Of a stretch of 64,000 nt of DNA, positions 32,949 through 42,553 are shown one piece after another. Where the stretch lies: contig CANDAG010000003.1 in the NCBI GenBank assembly GCA_947382625.1, positions 62,001 to 126,000 of the forward strand, given 5' to 3'. Made by a program: the position numbers and the translations under genes. The stretch's first letter is position 1; the number at the start of each line of letters is the position of its first letter. The notes under the pieces are model-generated. The model did not search any database, had not been told where the DNA came from, and was given only the letters and a program-made list of their open reading frames with translations. This DNA comes from an uncultured Lachnospiraceae bacterium. Lineage in GTDB: Bacteria > Bacillota > Clostridia > Lachnospirales > Lachnospiraceae.

Positions 32949-32980
32949 GACAAAAAGGGCAGACTGCTGTCCTTTTTGTC
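32949..32980 (+). terminator. Hairpin between AICAR formyltransferase and small gene
   Basis: GACAAAAAGG (32949-32958) pairs with CCTTTTTGTC (32971-32980), with four more pairs inside and an ACTG loop. The T-rich 3' arm fits an intrinsic terminator. Its closeness to the next ribosome site (AAAGGAG at about 32987) also allows an attenuator role. Confidence 0.6.
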
Positions 32981-32999
32981 ATTACCAAAGGAGATTATT

Positions 33000-33206
33000 A
33001 TGGATTGTGTAGAAGATATCATCAATATGCTTGATTCCATGACACAGGCCGGAGTCAGCCGCATTAAAGTGGAAGCATCCGACTCCATGGAGGACGGGGC
33101 TTCCCGTAAATCCTATCACCATGGACGCTGTGATGTGGGAAGTCCTTTCGCGACCGGAAAGCTGTTTGATCTGGAAGAGGGGTCTTCTTTCTCAAACGGT
33201 CTCTGA
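33000..33206 (+). CDS. Small conserved-looking protein, unknown function
   Basis: 68 residues: an acidic amphipathic start (VEDIINMLDSMTQAGVSRIKVE) followed by a polar part with SYHHGRCDVGSPFATG. No membrane segment or signal peptide. A good ribosome site (AAAGGAG, 7 nt) and terminators on both sides argue that it is a real single gene. No family recognised. Confidence 0.65.
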   Translation: MDCVEDIINMLDSMTQAGVSRIKVEASDSMEDGASRKSYHHGRCDVGSPFATGKLFDLEEGSSFSNGL

Positions 33207-33226
33207 CAATAATTCTGTTACATCAG

Positions 33227-33261
33227 ACAACGGGCAGTATACTTTACAAACTGCCCGTTGT
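33227..33261. terminator. Bidirectional terminator
   Basis: ACAACGGGCAGT (33227-33238) pairs perfectly with ACTGCCCGTTGT (33250-33261). It lies between the small gene on the plus strand and the convergent sugar permease operon. Confidence 0.85.
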
Positions 33262-33297
33262 TAATAATAGGTAACCTTATCTTTTTATTCTGTAAAT

Positions 33298-34128
33298 TTA
33301 CCCTTTGATTCCTGACATGGCGACGCCTTCTATAAACTGCTTTTGGAAAATTGCAAACATGACCAGAAGCGGAAGAACCGCCATCACAGCTCCGGCCATC
33401 ATTGTGGGATAATCCGTTGCATATTGCCCCTGCATAAAGGATAAACCGGCAGAAAGCGTCATTTTTTCTGTAGAAGTATTTACGATCAACGGCCACATCA
33501 GATCATTCCATGCAAAGCGAAGCGTCAGGATACCAAGCGCTACCAGACCAGAGCGGATGAGAGGGAGCATGATCCGCGAATAGATCATAAAATGATTACA
33601 TCCATCCAGTCTTGCTGCATCCTCCAGTTCATCCGGAAGTGCCATAAAAAACTGTCTTAAAAGAAATGTACCAAATGCACTAAACAGATTTGGAATAAAC
33701 AATGCCGGAATTGTATTCAAAAGCCCCATATTTTGAATAATCAGGTACTGTGGAAGAATAAAAAAGGATGACGGTACCATCAACACTGCCAAAAGTACTG
33801 CAAAAATCACGTTTCTTCCGGGAAAATTAATCCTTCCAAATGCATAAGCCGCCATAGAACACAAAAAAAGCTGCATCACAACCGTAACAACGGCAGAAAT
33901 GATCGTATTAAGGTACATCCTGGCAAAAGGTATTTTCGTAAAAACATTGGAATAATTTTCGAACCGCAAAACTGACGGAAAAATCACAGGCGGAACCTTT
34001 ACTGCTTCTGACTGGCTCTTTAAGGAGGTAAGAAACATCCATATAAACGGCAGAACTGTGATCAGGATCCCCACTATCAAAACCAGATAGATAATAACAT
34101 ATCCCCATTTAATTTTTCTTTCTCTCAT
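33298..34128 (-). CDS. Carbohydrate ABC transporter permease (MalG/UgpE type)
   Basis: 276 residues, six TM segments, with the EAA-loop region DELEDAARLDGCNHFMIYSRIMLPL that contacts the ATPase. The C-terminus KQFIEGVAMSGIKG is typical of the MalG group. Last gene of the operon SBP, MalF-type, MalG-type. No ATPase gene is present, so the system probably uses a shared MsmK-like ATPase encoded elsewhere. Substrate unknown. Confidence 0.93.
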   Translation of the reverse strand: MRERKIKWGYVIIYLVLIVGILITVLPFIWMFLTSLKSQSEAVKVPPVIFPSVLRFENYSNVFTKIPFARMYLNTIISAVVTVVMQLFLCSMAAYAFGRINFPGRNVIFAVLLAVLMVPSSFFILPQYLIIQNMGLLNTIPALFIPNLFSAFGTFLLRQFFMALPDELEDAARLDGCNHFMIYSRIMLPLIRSGLVALGILTLRFAWNDLMWPLIVNTSTEKMTLSAGLSFMQGQYATDYPTMMAGAVMAVLPLLVMFAIFQKQFIEGVAMSGIKG

Positions 34129-34139
34129 GCTCCTTCCTC

Positions 34140-35036
34140 CTATTCATAATTGACCCATTTATTCTGCATCTTCATTTGGAATACCGTAATGACCATAATG
34201 ATCACAAACAGAAATACTGCCAGCGCAGATGCATATCCTTTTTTCGAATATTCAAAAGCATTCCTGTAAAAATAAACTACCATACTCTGAGTTGATTCCA
34301 TTGCTATGCTGTTTTTGTTTATCATCATATAAATGGTATCAAAAGTCTGGAATGTTCCTATCAGCGTGGTGATCATTACAAAAAACAGTGTCGGCGTAAC
34401 CAAAGGCAAAGTTATATGTCTGAACTGATTAATCCCATTAGCCCCATCAATAGATGCCGCCTCATAGTAGGATTTTGAAATGCCCTGAATACCGGCCAGC
34501 AGAATAATCATATTGTATCCTGTTGTGCTCCACACTGAGACCATGCTGATAGATACCAATGCCGTTTTTGTATTACTTAAAAACTGTACGGATTCCAGCC
34601 CCAACAGGTTAAGGATATAATTGAGGATTCCATAATCGCCATTGTACATCCAACGCCAGATCATAGCTATGGCTGCTCCCATGGTAACTGCTGGTATGAA
34701 GTAAACCACCCGGAAGAAAGAACGTCCTTTAATCCCTGTATTCAACAGACTTGCAAGAACTAAAGAAATAATAAGTACTGCAGGTACAATAATCAGCACA
34801 TACTTCACCGTATTGCCAAGGGACTGCCACATAACAGGGTCCTGGAACATTTTCTGGTAATTCGCGAGTCCTACCCACTTTCTCTTGTTAAATGCACCTA
34901 CATCATGAAAACTGTCAAAAAATACTTTAAATACAGGGTAAAAATAGAAGACACCCAACCCTAAAACCAAAGGTGCGATCATCGCATATCCCCACGCGTA
35001 TTCTTTGGCATGGCTTTTTTTCTTTCCCCTATTCAT
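34140..35036 (-). CDS. Sugar ABC transporter permease (MalF/UgpA type)
   Basis: 298 residues, six TM segments, with the EAA loop SYYEAASIDGANGINQFRHI. The N-terminus (NRGKKKSHAKEYAWGYAMIAP) is typical of short MalF/UgpA permeases. ATG at 35036 follows AAAAGGAGGAGCGGCGG. It sits between the SBP and the second permease. Confidence 0.93.
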   Translation of the reverse strand: MNRGKKKSHAKEYAWGYAMIAPLVLGLGVFYFYPVFKVFFDSFHDVGAFNKRKWVGLANYQKMFQDPVMWQSLGNTVKYVLIIVPAVLIISLVLASLLNTGIKGRSFFRVVYFIPAVTMGAAIAMIWRWMYNGDYGILNYILNLLGLESVQFLSNTKTALVSISMVSVWSTTGYNMIILLAGIQGISKSYYEAASIDGANGINQFRHITLPLVTPTLFFVMITTLIGTFQTFDTIYMMINKNSIAMESTQSMVVYFYRNAFEYSKKGYASALAVFLFVIIMVITVFQMKMQNKWVNYE

Positions 35037-35101
35037 CCGCCGCTCCTCCTTTTCCAATCTGCTTTTAAAAATGGGGATGCCGTTCTGCATCCCCATAACC
35101 G

Positions 35102-36496
35102 TTACTCGTTTGCCAGCACTTCATTCATCTGTTCCGCAACAGCCTCACAGGCCTCTTTTACATCAACCTCCAGATTAAAAGCTTTCTTAAGGTTATCAGC
35201 CTGATACTGTTCCCACTCTGCCGTATTGGCAGATGCCGGATACGCATAAGAGTATTCTTCAGAAGATTTAATAAAGGACTGAAGATTATAGTTTGTATTT
35301 TTGTTTACCCAGCCTTCTGCTGTTCCTTTTAATGCCGGTATAGCAGCACCTGTCTCTGCTGACAATTCATTAGCTGTCTCTCCTGCCAGAAATTCTACCC
35401 ATTTCCATGCTGCTTCAGGATTCTTGGTATCCTTGTAAATACAATTTCCCAGTCCGTGGATAACCGTGGCTTTCTTTCCATTGATGGAAGGCAGCTCCAC
35501 CACATCAATCTGGTCTTTTAAGTCAGAATCCAAAACCTGAGCCAGGAACCAGGAACCGCCCCAATACATAGCCAGACGTCCCGAAAGAAACTGAACATTT
35601 GCCGCTGTCTCTACCAGAGAAGAAGCACTTGGCGAAACCCCTGCCTTCTGCAGATCGACCCAGCATTCTACTCCTGCCTGGGTTTCAGGCTGGTCATAAC
35701 CTGAAGACTTCTTATCAGCAGAAATAATCTCTCCACCTGATGCATAAATTGTATTATAAATGCCGACCTGGGTATCATAAGGAGCTCCTATCCCATATAC
35801 GCTTCCATCGTCCTTAGTCAGCTGTTTTGCCATATCTGCCATATCCTCCCAGGTCCAATCATCTGTCGGATAGGGTACTCCGGCATCGTCAAAAATCTGT
35901 TTATTATACCAGACGCCAATGGTATCAAAATCCTTGGGAAGTGCATACTGTTTTCCATCAATATTGTAAAGGTTTACCAACCCTTCCGGATAATTTGACT
36001 TGTCCAGGTCAGAACTTTCCAGCAAATCATCAATCGGCATCAGGATGTCGCCCTGTGCATATTTCGTAATATTGGGGCCATTCATCCAGAATACATCTGC
36101 AATGCTTCCTCCTGTTGCGCCTGCCTCCAGTTTTGTCCAATACTCATCCCATACATTAGGCTCCAGTGTGATCTTAATATTCGGATAGAGTTTATTAAAC
36201 TCTTCTGCACATTTTTCCAGATAACTCTGTTGTGCCGCATCCCAAAAGGCATGACGCACTTCTCCGGAAATTGAATTGTCACCGCCAGCTGTTTCATTAT
36301 CGGAGCTATCTGCCTCCTCATCGACCGAAGTATCCTGATTCTCGTCAGGATCAGCATCCGTTGTAATATCCTCTGTCTCCGTATCAGCGCTTCCCGACTC
36401 CTTTTCAGATGTCCCGCCGGAATTTCCGCATCCAACCAGGCTCCCCATAACCATTATTGCAGCCAGGCCAAGCGCCAACAATTGTTTCTTTTTCAT
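35102..36496 (-). CDS. Extracellular sugar-binding lipoprotein (SBP family 1)
   Basis: 464 residues. Lipoprotein signal with lipobox LVGC (Cys about 23), an unusually long acidic linker of Ser, Asp, Glu and Thr (about 28-75), then a family 1 solute-binding fold: IKITLEPNVWDEYWTKLEAG, YALPKDFDTIGVWYNKQIFDDAG, RLAMYWGGSWFLA, PEAAWKWVEFLAG. It captures an oligosaccharide for the two permeases downstream. Expression is probably controlled by the adjacent YesM/YesN system; a terminator at 36631 separates the two units. Base composition is more AT-rich than the window's core genes. Confidence 0.93.
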   Translation of the reverse strand: MKKKQLLALGLAAIMVMGSLVGCGNSGGTSEKESGSADTETEDITTDADPDENQDTSVDEEADSSDNETAGGDNSISGEVRHAFWDAAQQSYLEKCAEEFNKLYPNIKITLEPNVWDEYWTKLEAGATGGSIADVFWMNGPNITKYAQGDILMPIDDLLESSDLDKSNYPEGLVNLYNIDGKQYALPKDFDTIGVWYNKQIFDDAGVPYPTDDWTWEDMADMAKQLTKDDGSVYGIGAPYDTQVGIYNTIYASGGEIISADKKSSGYDQPETQAGVECWVDLQKAGVSPSASSLVETAANVQFLSGRLAMYWGGSWFLAQVLDSDLKDQIDVVELPSINGKKATVIHGLGNCIYKDTKNPEAAWKWVEFLAGETANELSAETGAAIPALKGTAEGWVNKNTNYNLQSFIKSSEEYSYAYPASANTAEWEQYQADNLKKAFNLEVDVKEACEAVAEQMNEVLANE

Positions 36497-36630
36497 TGAT
36501 CTTCCTCCCTTTCCTATGTTTATTTATGAAATTTATCTAATAATATATATTCCCGATCTCAAAGTCTATCGATATTGTTTACCAAAAACTTGTATTATAT
36601 TTATTTTGTATAATACGAATGCAAAAAGAT

Positions 36631-36665
36631 GACAAATAAATTTTGCTTTAAGCAATTTATTTGTC
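36631..36665 (-). terminator. Terminator of the sensor/regulator/SBP2 unit
   Basis: On the minus strand GACAAATAAATT and AATTTATTTGTC form a perfect 12-bp stem, followed by ATCTTTTTG. It lies after the second SBP gene and before the promoter region of the SBP-permease operon. Confidence 0.75.
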
Positions 36666-36707
36666 ACCTTTGCCGCATTTTGTTATTTATTTACTTTTTC
36701 TTGTTAT

Positions 36708-37934
36708 TTATTTACCTTTTTCAATCTCATCTAAAAATTCTTCCAGAGTTATCTCCTCTTTCAAAAATCCTGCAATATTCTGACTATAGCCTGCAATCCA
36801 TCCACTGTTCCATCGATTTACAGGTAATTCCCTGAATTCCTCTGCCTCCATTACTACCTGATATGCTTCATAAAGCTCCGGCCGCTCCGCATACACTTCT
36901 TCTAAATCAATCCCTGGATTTGACGGAATCTGCCCTGTTTCTTTGAGGATTCTTTTTTGTACCGGCTCGCTGAGTATATATTTCAAAAATCGAATGCAGG
37001 CCTGGTTTTTCTTTTCATCTCCTGAATTTCCTACAAGATAACCCGTACAGGCAGACACCATTCCAATTCCATCACCATCTTCCGAAGGAAACGGTGCGTA
37101 TCCTACTTTCAGATTCTGCTGCAGCATCGGCTGAGCCCACACTCCATTGACACAAATTGCCGAATGACCAATATTGAAGCTTCTCATTTTATCCCGATAT
37201 GCAAAATCCTCATTCTCTACATTAGAAAGCTGTTTCAGCATCTGAAGCTGTTTCAGAGCCTTCATTAGCTCCTCGTTATCGTCCTTTCCCGGCTCCATGG
37301 CGGCATCTGTCAAATGAAGACAGGTCTCCGAATCAAGATGAAGAGGTATCGTAGATATTTTTTCTTCTTCAGCCCACCGACAGATTCTTTTACAACAGTC
37401 AAAAAACTCTTTCCACGTATTTGGCACTGCCTTAATCCCTGCATTCTGAAAGATTGTTTTATTATACCAATATCCGCTTACCAGAAGTACATCTGAAACT
37501 GTATAAAGTTCCCCTTTCTCATTAACCCACTGTTTTAATACAGAAGACGAGACAGAATCCATTAGTTCCTGATCCGCCTTAATATAGGGCATTAAATTCA
37601 GAGCATATCCATAATTCACCATAAAAGGGTAAAGATCATCTTTTCCTTCTCCTCCGGTAAATATCAGATCAGGAACTTTTCCTACAGCCAGCATATCCCG
37701 GGCTTTGGCAACCGCTTTTTCCGATGATGGCATCGAAAGCAGATTCAGTCGGATATCAGGGTTCTCCTTCTCAAAATCCTGATATATCTGTCTCATTGCC
37801 TGATGATCCTCTTCCATGGTTCCCCACCCGTGCAGCAAAGTAATCTCTGTCAACTCTCTTTTTTCCTTTGCTCCGCATCCCGAACCAAACAGACAAAGAA
37901 CAGTCAATATCAACGCTCCGTACCTTTTTTTCAT
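36708..37934 (-). CDS. Second extracellular solute-binding lipoprotein, linked to the two-component genes
   Basis: 408 residues. Signal peptide with Cys at about 20 (LFGSGCGAKEK). Solute-binding family 1 fold: ITLLHGWGTMEEDHQAMRQI, VSDVLLVSGYWYNKTIFQNAGI, NIGHSAICVNGVWAQPML, CIRFLKYILSEPVQ. It starts on the base after the YesN stop codon and has no permease of its own, so a role as an extracellular partner of the YesM sensor is plausible, alongside the alternative that it feeds the neighbouring permeases. Confidence 0.9.
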   Translation of the reverse strand: MKKRYGALILTVLCLFGSGCGAKEKRELTEITLLHGWGTMEEDHQAMRQIYQDFEKENPDIRLNLLSMPSSEKAVAKARDMLAVGKVPDLIFTGGEGKDDLYPFMVNYGYALNLMPYIKADQELMDSVSSSVLKQWVNEKGELYTVSDVLLVSGYWYNKTIFQNAGIKAVPNTWKEFFDCCKRICRWAEEEKISTIPLHLDSETCLHLTDAAMEPGKDDNEELMKALKQLQMLKQLSNVENEDFAYRDKMRSFNIGHSAICVNGVWAQPMLQQNLKVGYAPFPSEDGDGIGMVSACTGYLVGNSGDEKKNQACIRFLKYILSEPVQKRILKETGQIPSNPGIDLEEVYAERPELYEAYQVVMEAEEFRELPVNRWNSGWIAGYSQNIAGFLKEEITLEEFLDEIEKGK

Positions 37935-39473
37935 CTACTCTCTCCTCTGGCCTTTTAGAGTCTGTTCATACTCTCTGGGAGAATATCCCGTATATCGTTT
38001 AAACATTTTAGAAAAGTATGCTGTATCCTCCACACCTACCATCTCTGCAATTTCCCATATCTTTTTATTTCCTTCTGCCATTTGTCTTTTGGCCTCTTCC
38101 ACCTTTCTCCGATTTATGGCGTTAAAAAGGTTTTCTCCCGTCTTTTGCTTGTAGATACGGCTCAAATAGCTTCTATTTACATACACTGCCTCAGCTACAT
38201 CATCAAGTGTTAATCTTCTTGCAAAATTATTTTCAATAAAAGCTCTTACTCTCCCTACTAAATCCTCATCGCCTGTTCTCTCATTGTTTATCTTTTCAGC
38301 TACTCCCACTATACAGCCTTTCATCCAATCCATCAATGCTGTAATACTGCTGCTGCGCAAAACACGGGTATCCCCTTCCTCCTGGCCAATCTTCAAAATT
38401 TCATCATCTTCCCATCCATACTCTCTGCAGACCCGCCGGCATTCTGTCAGGATCAATAAGCAAGCCCGCCGGATCTGAGTATCCGAAAGATTCCTTATAT
38501 ATCTGGAAAATTCGTCTGCTTCCCAGGTGGTTTTTTCTATATTGCCCTGTTCCATATACAGAAGCATTCTGCCTGTAATCACAGAAATTTTTTCTCTGCA
38601 TGAATGCGATTCTCTATTGATCAAAACCAAATTCAGATTATTTTCATTCCAATCCAGAAAATGTGTACATAAATAATTCAGGATTTCACTATAGGCATTG
38701 CTGATTTTGTCAATACCTCTATATGTTCTTCCAACAATAGCCATAAGATTTCCTTCTGTATCTCCCGCCAACATATCATAACAAACTGATTTTATTTTTT
38801 CTTCCTCAATGTCCTCCACTGATACGAGAATTACATATTCCATTACGCTTACAGCTAAAACCTGTATTTCCCACTCTGCAAAAACAGTTCCAATCTTCTT
38901 TTCCATCTGCTCTTTTATGGATTCTCTGTTTTCCTTATTTCCTATATACCCTTTAATCACCACCAGACAGAAACTGTTGAAATGCTTTTCATACCAACGG
39001 TAAACGTTGTTTTTGCTCTCCTGCAGAGGATCCATATATTCTGATTCATACAGCAGGAATCGGAGCATATCCTTCTTTTTCCTTATGTTTTCGTGGGTTT
39101 GCTCCAGATATTCCTTCATTTTCGTCAATGACTCCGGAAGCTCCTCCAGAACATTCCTTTTCATCACATAGCTTTTTACACCATAATCAATTGCCTGTTT
39201 GGCATATTCAAATTCAGAATATGCAGTTAAAAGAATAACTGCAATTTCCGGCCATTCCTCACTGATGACCTTCGCCGCTTCCAAACCATCCAGCACTGGC
39301 ATTCGAATATCGAGTATAACTAAATCCGGCTGCAATTCAGGAATATGTTCCAAAAGTTCTTTTCCGTTTTTGTACCAGCCTTCCAGGCTATATCCCAGCT
39401 CCTCCCATGAGATCAGTTCCCGAAGCCCCTCTCTCACAAACGGCTCATCATCTGCCAGCAACACCTTCCACAT
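37935..39473 (-). CDS. YesN-type response regulator with AraC DNA-binding domain
   Basis: 512 residues. N-terminal receiver domain (DDEPFVREGLRELI, phosphoacceptor Asp in LVILDIRMPVLDG at about 55, Lys in YVMKRN), a middle region of unknown fold and a C-terminal AraC double helix-turn-helix (TLDDVAEAVYVNRSYLSRIYK and IAEMVGVEDTAYFSKMFKRY). Forms a two-component system with the upstream YesM kinase (7-nt gap). Such pairs usually control the adjacent sugar ABC operon. Confidence 0.95.
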   Translation of the reverse strand: MWKVLLADDEPFVREGLRELISWEELGYSLEGWYKNGKELLEHIPELQPDLVILDIRMPVLDGLEAAKVISEEWPEIAVILLTAYSEFEYAKQAIDYGVKSYVMKRNVLEELPESLTKMKEYLEQTHENIRKKKDMLRFLLYESEYMDPLQESKNNVYRWYEKHFNSFCLVVIKGYIGNKENRESIKEQMEKKIGTVFAEWEIQVLAVSVMEYVILVSVEDIEEEKIKSVCYDMLAGDTEGNLMAIVGRTYRGIDKISNAYSEILNYLCTHFLDWNENNLNLVLINRESHSCREKISVITGRMLLYMEQGNIEKTTWEADEFSRYIRNLSDTQIRRACLLILTECRRVCREYGWEDDEILKIGQEEGDTRVLRSSSITALMDWMKGCIVGVAEKINNERTGDEDLVGRVRAFIENNFARRLTLDDVAEAVYVNRSYLSRIYKQKTGENLFNAINRRKVEEAKRQMAEGNKKIWEIAEMVGVEDTAYFSKMFKRYTGYSPREYEQTLKGQRRE

Positions 39474-39479
39474 ACCTGC

Positions 39480-41213
39480 TTACTCTCCTTTTATTGCCCG
39501 GATAAGCGGAAGCTCCAACTCAATATGGGTTCCTTTTCCCGGCTTGCTCTTTATTGACATTCCAAAAGATTTTCCGTATAAATTCTGCACCAGACGCTGA
39601 ATATTCATTATACCCACCCGCGGATGCTTCTCATCTTCTTTCACTTGAAAATTCAACTTTTCTATGTCAAAACCTACACCATCATCTTCCACTAATATCC
39701 ATAATCTGCTTTCCTTATCTTCCTCCCTTATCGTTCGGATTTCTACACGGATACTGCCTTTATCTCCCTTCGGCTCCAGACCGTGAATCATAGCATTTTC
39801 GACCAATGGCTCTACACTGAGTTTGGGAATCTTATATTGTTTAAGATCCTCTGATTCCCAGACAATATCATAATTAACCATGTCCCTGAAACGCTGCCCC
39901 TGAAGATAAAGATAAAATCCTACAATTTCCATCTCATCTGCCAATGGAATTTCTATCTCCCCGTTCCGGAAAATTTTACCCTGTATCAGACCTGAAAACG
40001 CAGTAATCATCTGGTACAGTTCTTCATCTTTATTTCTTTTCACCCTCATGCTGATCATAGCCAGCACATTAAACATAAAATGCGGATCCATTTGTGCCTG
40101 TAAATACTGAATCCTGGCTTCCCGTGCTAAAATTTGATTTTCATATACCTCTTTGATCAGTTGATCGATCTTTCGGGTCATTTCATTAAAAGAATCACTG
40201 ATCTCCCGAAACTCCCGAATCCTATATTCTTCCAGGCTTGTCTCAAAGTCGCCTGTACCAACCTGTTGAATCCTTTTTGCTATATTCTCCAAGGGTCTCG
40301 CCGTTCGAACAGAGAAAAACAAAATTGCCCCCATTACAACAATAAAGGAAACGAGAAAAATTCCCCAACACATCAGTAACATAGGCTTTATAGACAAATA
40401 CAACATCTTTTTTGGAATCATAATGTAGGAGGTTAAACCAAAGCTCCCTGTTTTCCACTGGTAAAAATATTTTTGCCCTTCGCAGGTAACTACTCCTTCT
40501 CTTTCCGTCAACATATCTGTGTTAAATTCCATAAGTGTATTTCCGCCCACTTCTTTTCCCGCATTATCCTCCAATATCCAATAATAATCTTTATATTTCT
40601 CCAATTGTCGGAAAATACTGTCAATGCTCTCCTTCTCTATTGCAACAGCGCAATATCCGATCACTTCCATATCATAGTCATAAAGCGCAAAACACAGGTC
40701 CATATAATTTCCATGCTGACGATAATAAAAAATCTGATCCTGATTTCCATAGTTGGAAAGGCAATCCCGAAAATACTGATCCATGGAATTCCTCGCCGAC
40801 ATGCTTTCAGGATAAAAATGTGTTCCTACAAAACGCATCTCCTTATTAAATATATAAAAATCCCGAACTACCGGATAGGTCTCGGATATCATATTTCTCT
40901 CTGAAAACAAGTTCACCCCCTGCTCCAGCTGATAAAGAATATCTTCCTTTTTTCCCTTATCATTCTGAAAAAAATCCAACATTATCTCGTTATCTCTCAG
41001 ATAAGCAACACCCTCTTCAAGAAACTGCAGTTTTCCTGCAAATTGTTCTTGAATACTCTGCATATAGAAATCCATATTCTCTTTTTCCCGCTGCGAAGTC
41101 TCATAAAATACGATCATCGTAAAAATAAGCCCCAGAACACAGGTAACCATAATATTAGAACCAATGACCATCCAGATCAATTCTGTACAAAGGGTTTTTT
41201 CTTTCTTTTTCAT
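39480..41213 (-). CDS. YesM-type sensor histidine kinase
   Basis: 577 residues. TM1 (about 12-34), an extracytoplasmic sensor region (about 35-275), TM2 (about 280-305), HAMP, and the His_kinase domain with the acceptor His in QAQMDPHFMFNVLA, then the HATPase domain with VENAMIHGLEPKGDKG (N box) and VEDDGVGFD (G1). Signals to the YesN regulator downstream. Its start ATG overlaps the stop of the upstream DUF4143 ATPase gene (ATGA), an unexpected coupling. Confidence 0.95.
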   Translation of the reverse strand: MKKKEKTLCTELIWMVIGSNIMVTCVLGLIFTMIVFYETSQREKENMDFYMQSIQEQFAGKLQFLEEGVAYLRDNEIMLDFFQNDKGKKEDILYQLEQGVNLFSERNMISETYPVVRDFYIFNKEMRFVGTHFYPESMSARNSMDQYFRDCLSNYGNQDQIFYYRQHGNYMDLCFALYDYDMEVIGYCAVAIEKESIDSIFRQLEKYKDYYWILEDNAGKEVGGNTLMEFNTDMLTEREGVVTCEGQKYFYQWKTGSFGLTSYIMIPKKMLYLSIKPMLLMCWGIFLVSFIVVMGAILFFSVRTARPLENIAKRIQQVGTGDFETSLEEYRIREFREISDSFNEMTRKIDQLIKEVYENQILAREARIQYLQAQMDPHFMFNVLAMISMRVKRNKDEELYQMITAFSGLIQGKIFRNGEIEIPLADEMEIVGFYLYLQGQRFRDMVNYDIVWESEDLKQYKIPKLSVEPLVENAMIHGLEPKGDKGSIRVEIRTIREEDKESRLWILVEDDGVGFDIEKLNFQVKEDEKHPRVGIMNIQRLVQNLYGKSFGMSIKSKPGKGTHIELELPLIRAIKGE

Positions 41214-42553
41214 AATGAATCCTTTTTATGCAATGCAATCCCAATTAACCGATCTGTATAATCAGCCATAAACAGAGGAATGTTTAAGATATCCTCATCC
41301 AATTTTAAGTTATTTAAAGAAAACCTGATCCGCAGCTTCACCCTGTCATCAAATAGTTCTTTAAACTTTTTCAGGCTTCTGCTGGTTGTATTGGCTTCTG
41401 ACTTTACCTCCACAGGAAATACATCGTTATTCCTCTGAATCAAAAAATCAACTTCATAGGGCGGATTACTCTGACTCCAGTATCTTGGAAAGACCTCAAA
41501 CTGAGTGAGTAATGTCTGCAGTACATAATTTTCAGTCAATGCCCCCTTAAACTCTGTAAATAAGCGGTTTCCTTCCCCAAAGGCTGTGGGTGAGAGCATT
41601 GACAAACGGCGAAGCAATCCCACATCTGCAAGATAGATTTTGAAGGCTGACAGATCATCATAGGCCGAAACCGGAATTCCCGGTGCACTGCTGCGATATA
41701 CCTTGTGTACTAATCTGGCATCTACAAGCCATTGAAGCGCATTTTCATATTCTCTGGCTCTTGCCCCCTCTTTTACTGCCTTATAGATAAATTTTTTATT
41801 TTCTCTGGCCAGCTGTGAGGGAATAGACTTCCATATCATCGAAATTTTTGGAAATTCACTTACATCAGGATGCTTTCCAAAATCTCTCTCATATGCACCC
41901 AGGATACCTGAAAGCGCTTCTTGCATGGCATCAACATCACGTGCCTGGGTCCACATCAGCACAGCTTCCGGCATACCTCCCGTAACATAATACATCTTCA
42001 GTTTTTCATATAACGGATTAAAAAAGGCATCTGGAATCGGTTCCAAAGTATCGATGGTTTCCAGATAATCCACTAGATTTTCATCCCCGTTAGCAAGCAA
42101 AAATTCCGTAAAGGTCATAGGATCGATCTGCATAAAGTTTACTTTGCCTACCGGAAAAGAGGAAGGTTTAGCTAGTGCGATCCCAAGCAGAGATCCTGCA
42201 CAGGCAATATGATATTCCGGCGCATTCTCGCAAAAATATTTCATCGTGTTGATAACCTTTGGGCAGTCCTGTATTTCATCAAAAATAACAAACGTTTTTT
42301 CAGGAAGAATTTTCTGCCCACTAGCCAGTGTAAGGTTCTGGATAATACGCTTTACGTCCTTGGTTGTCTCAAAAAATTGTCTATATTCTTCATTTTCGTC
42401 AAAATTAAAGTAAGCTGTATTTTCATAATATTGTCTGCCGAACTCTTTTAATATCCACGTCTTTCCTACCTGCCTGACACCTTTTAATATCAATGGTTTC
42501 CTGTAAGGAGAATTTTTCCATCTTAGTAACCGATCCATTATAAGTCTTTTCAT
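41210..42553 (-). CDS. AAA ATPase with DUF4143 domain
   Basis: 447 residues. N-terminal AAA_14 ATPase (Walker A LKGVRQVGKTWIL, Walker B VIFDEIQDCPKV, arginine-rich region) and C-terminal DUF4143 with an embedded PD-(D/E)xK-like strand pattern (YEVDFLIQRNNDVFPVEVKSEAN). Such proteins are common, often in many copies per genome; their role is not established. The stop overlaps the YesM start by 4 nt. ATG at 42553 follows GAGAGGAAATAAA; a longer frame from 42595 lacks a site. Confidence 0.9.
   Translation of the reverse strand: MKRLIMDRLLRWKNSPYRKPLILKGVRQVGKTWILKEFGRQYYENTAYFNFDENEEYRQFFETTKDVKRIIQNLTLASGQKILPEKTFVIFDEIQDCPKVINTMKYFCENAPEYHIACAGSLLGIALAKPSSFPVGKVNFMQIDPMTFTEFLLANGDENLVDYLETIDTLEPIPDAFFNPLYEKLKMYYVTGGMPEAVLMWTQARDVDAMQEALSGILGAYERDFGKHPDVSEFPKISMIWKSIPSQLARENKKFIYKAVKEGARAREYENALQWLVDARLVHKVYRSSAPGIPVSAYDDLSAFKIYLADVGLLRRLSMLSPTAFGEGNRLFTEFKGALTENYVLQTLLTQFEVFPRYWSQSNPPYEVDFLIQRNNDVFPVEVKSEANTTSRSLKKFKELFDDRVKLRIRFSLNNLKLDEDILNIPLFMADYTDRLIGIALHKKDSL

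Noticed and set aside
32949-32980. Possible riboswitch before the small gene at 33000
   Set aside because: It is a single simple hairpin with a T-rich arm. There is no conserved aptamer core, so terminator or attenuator is the simpler reading.
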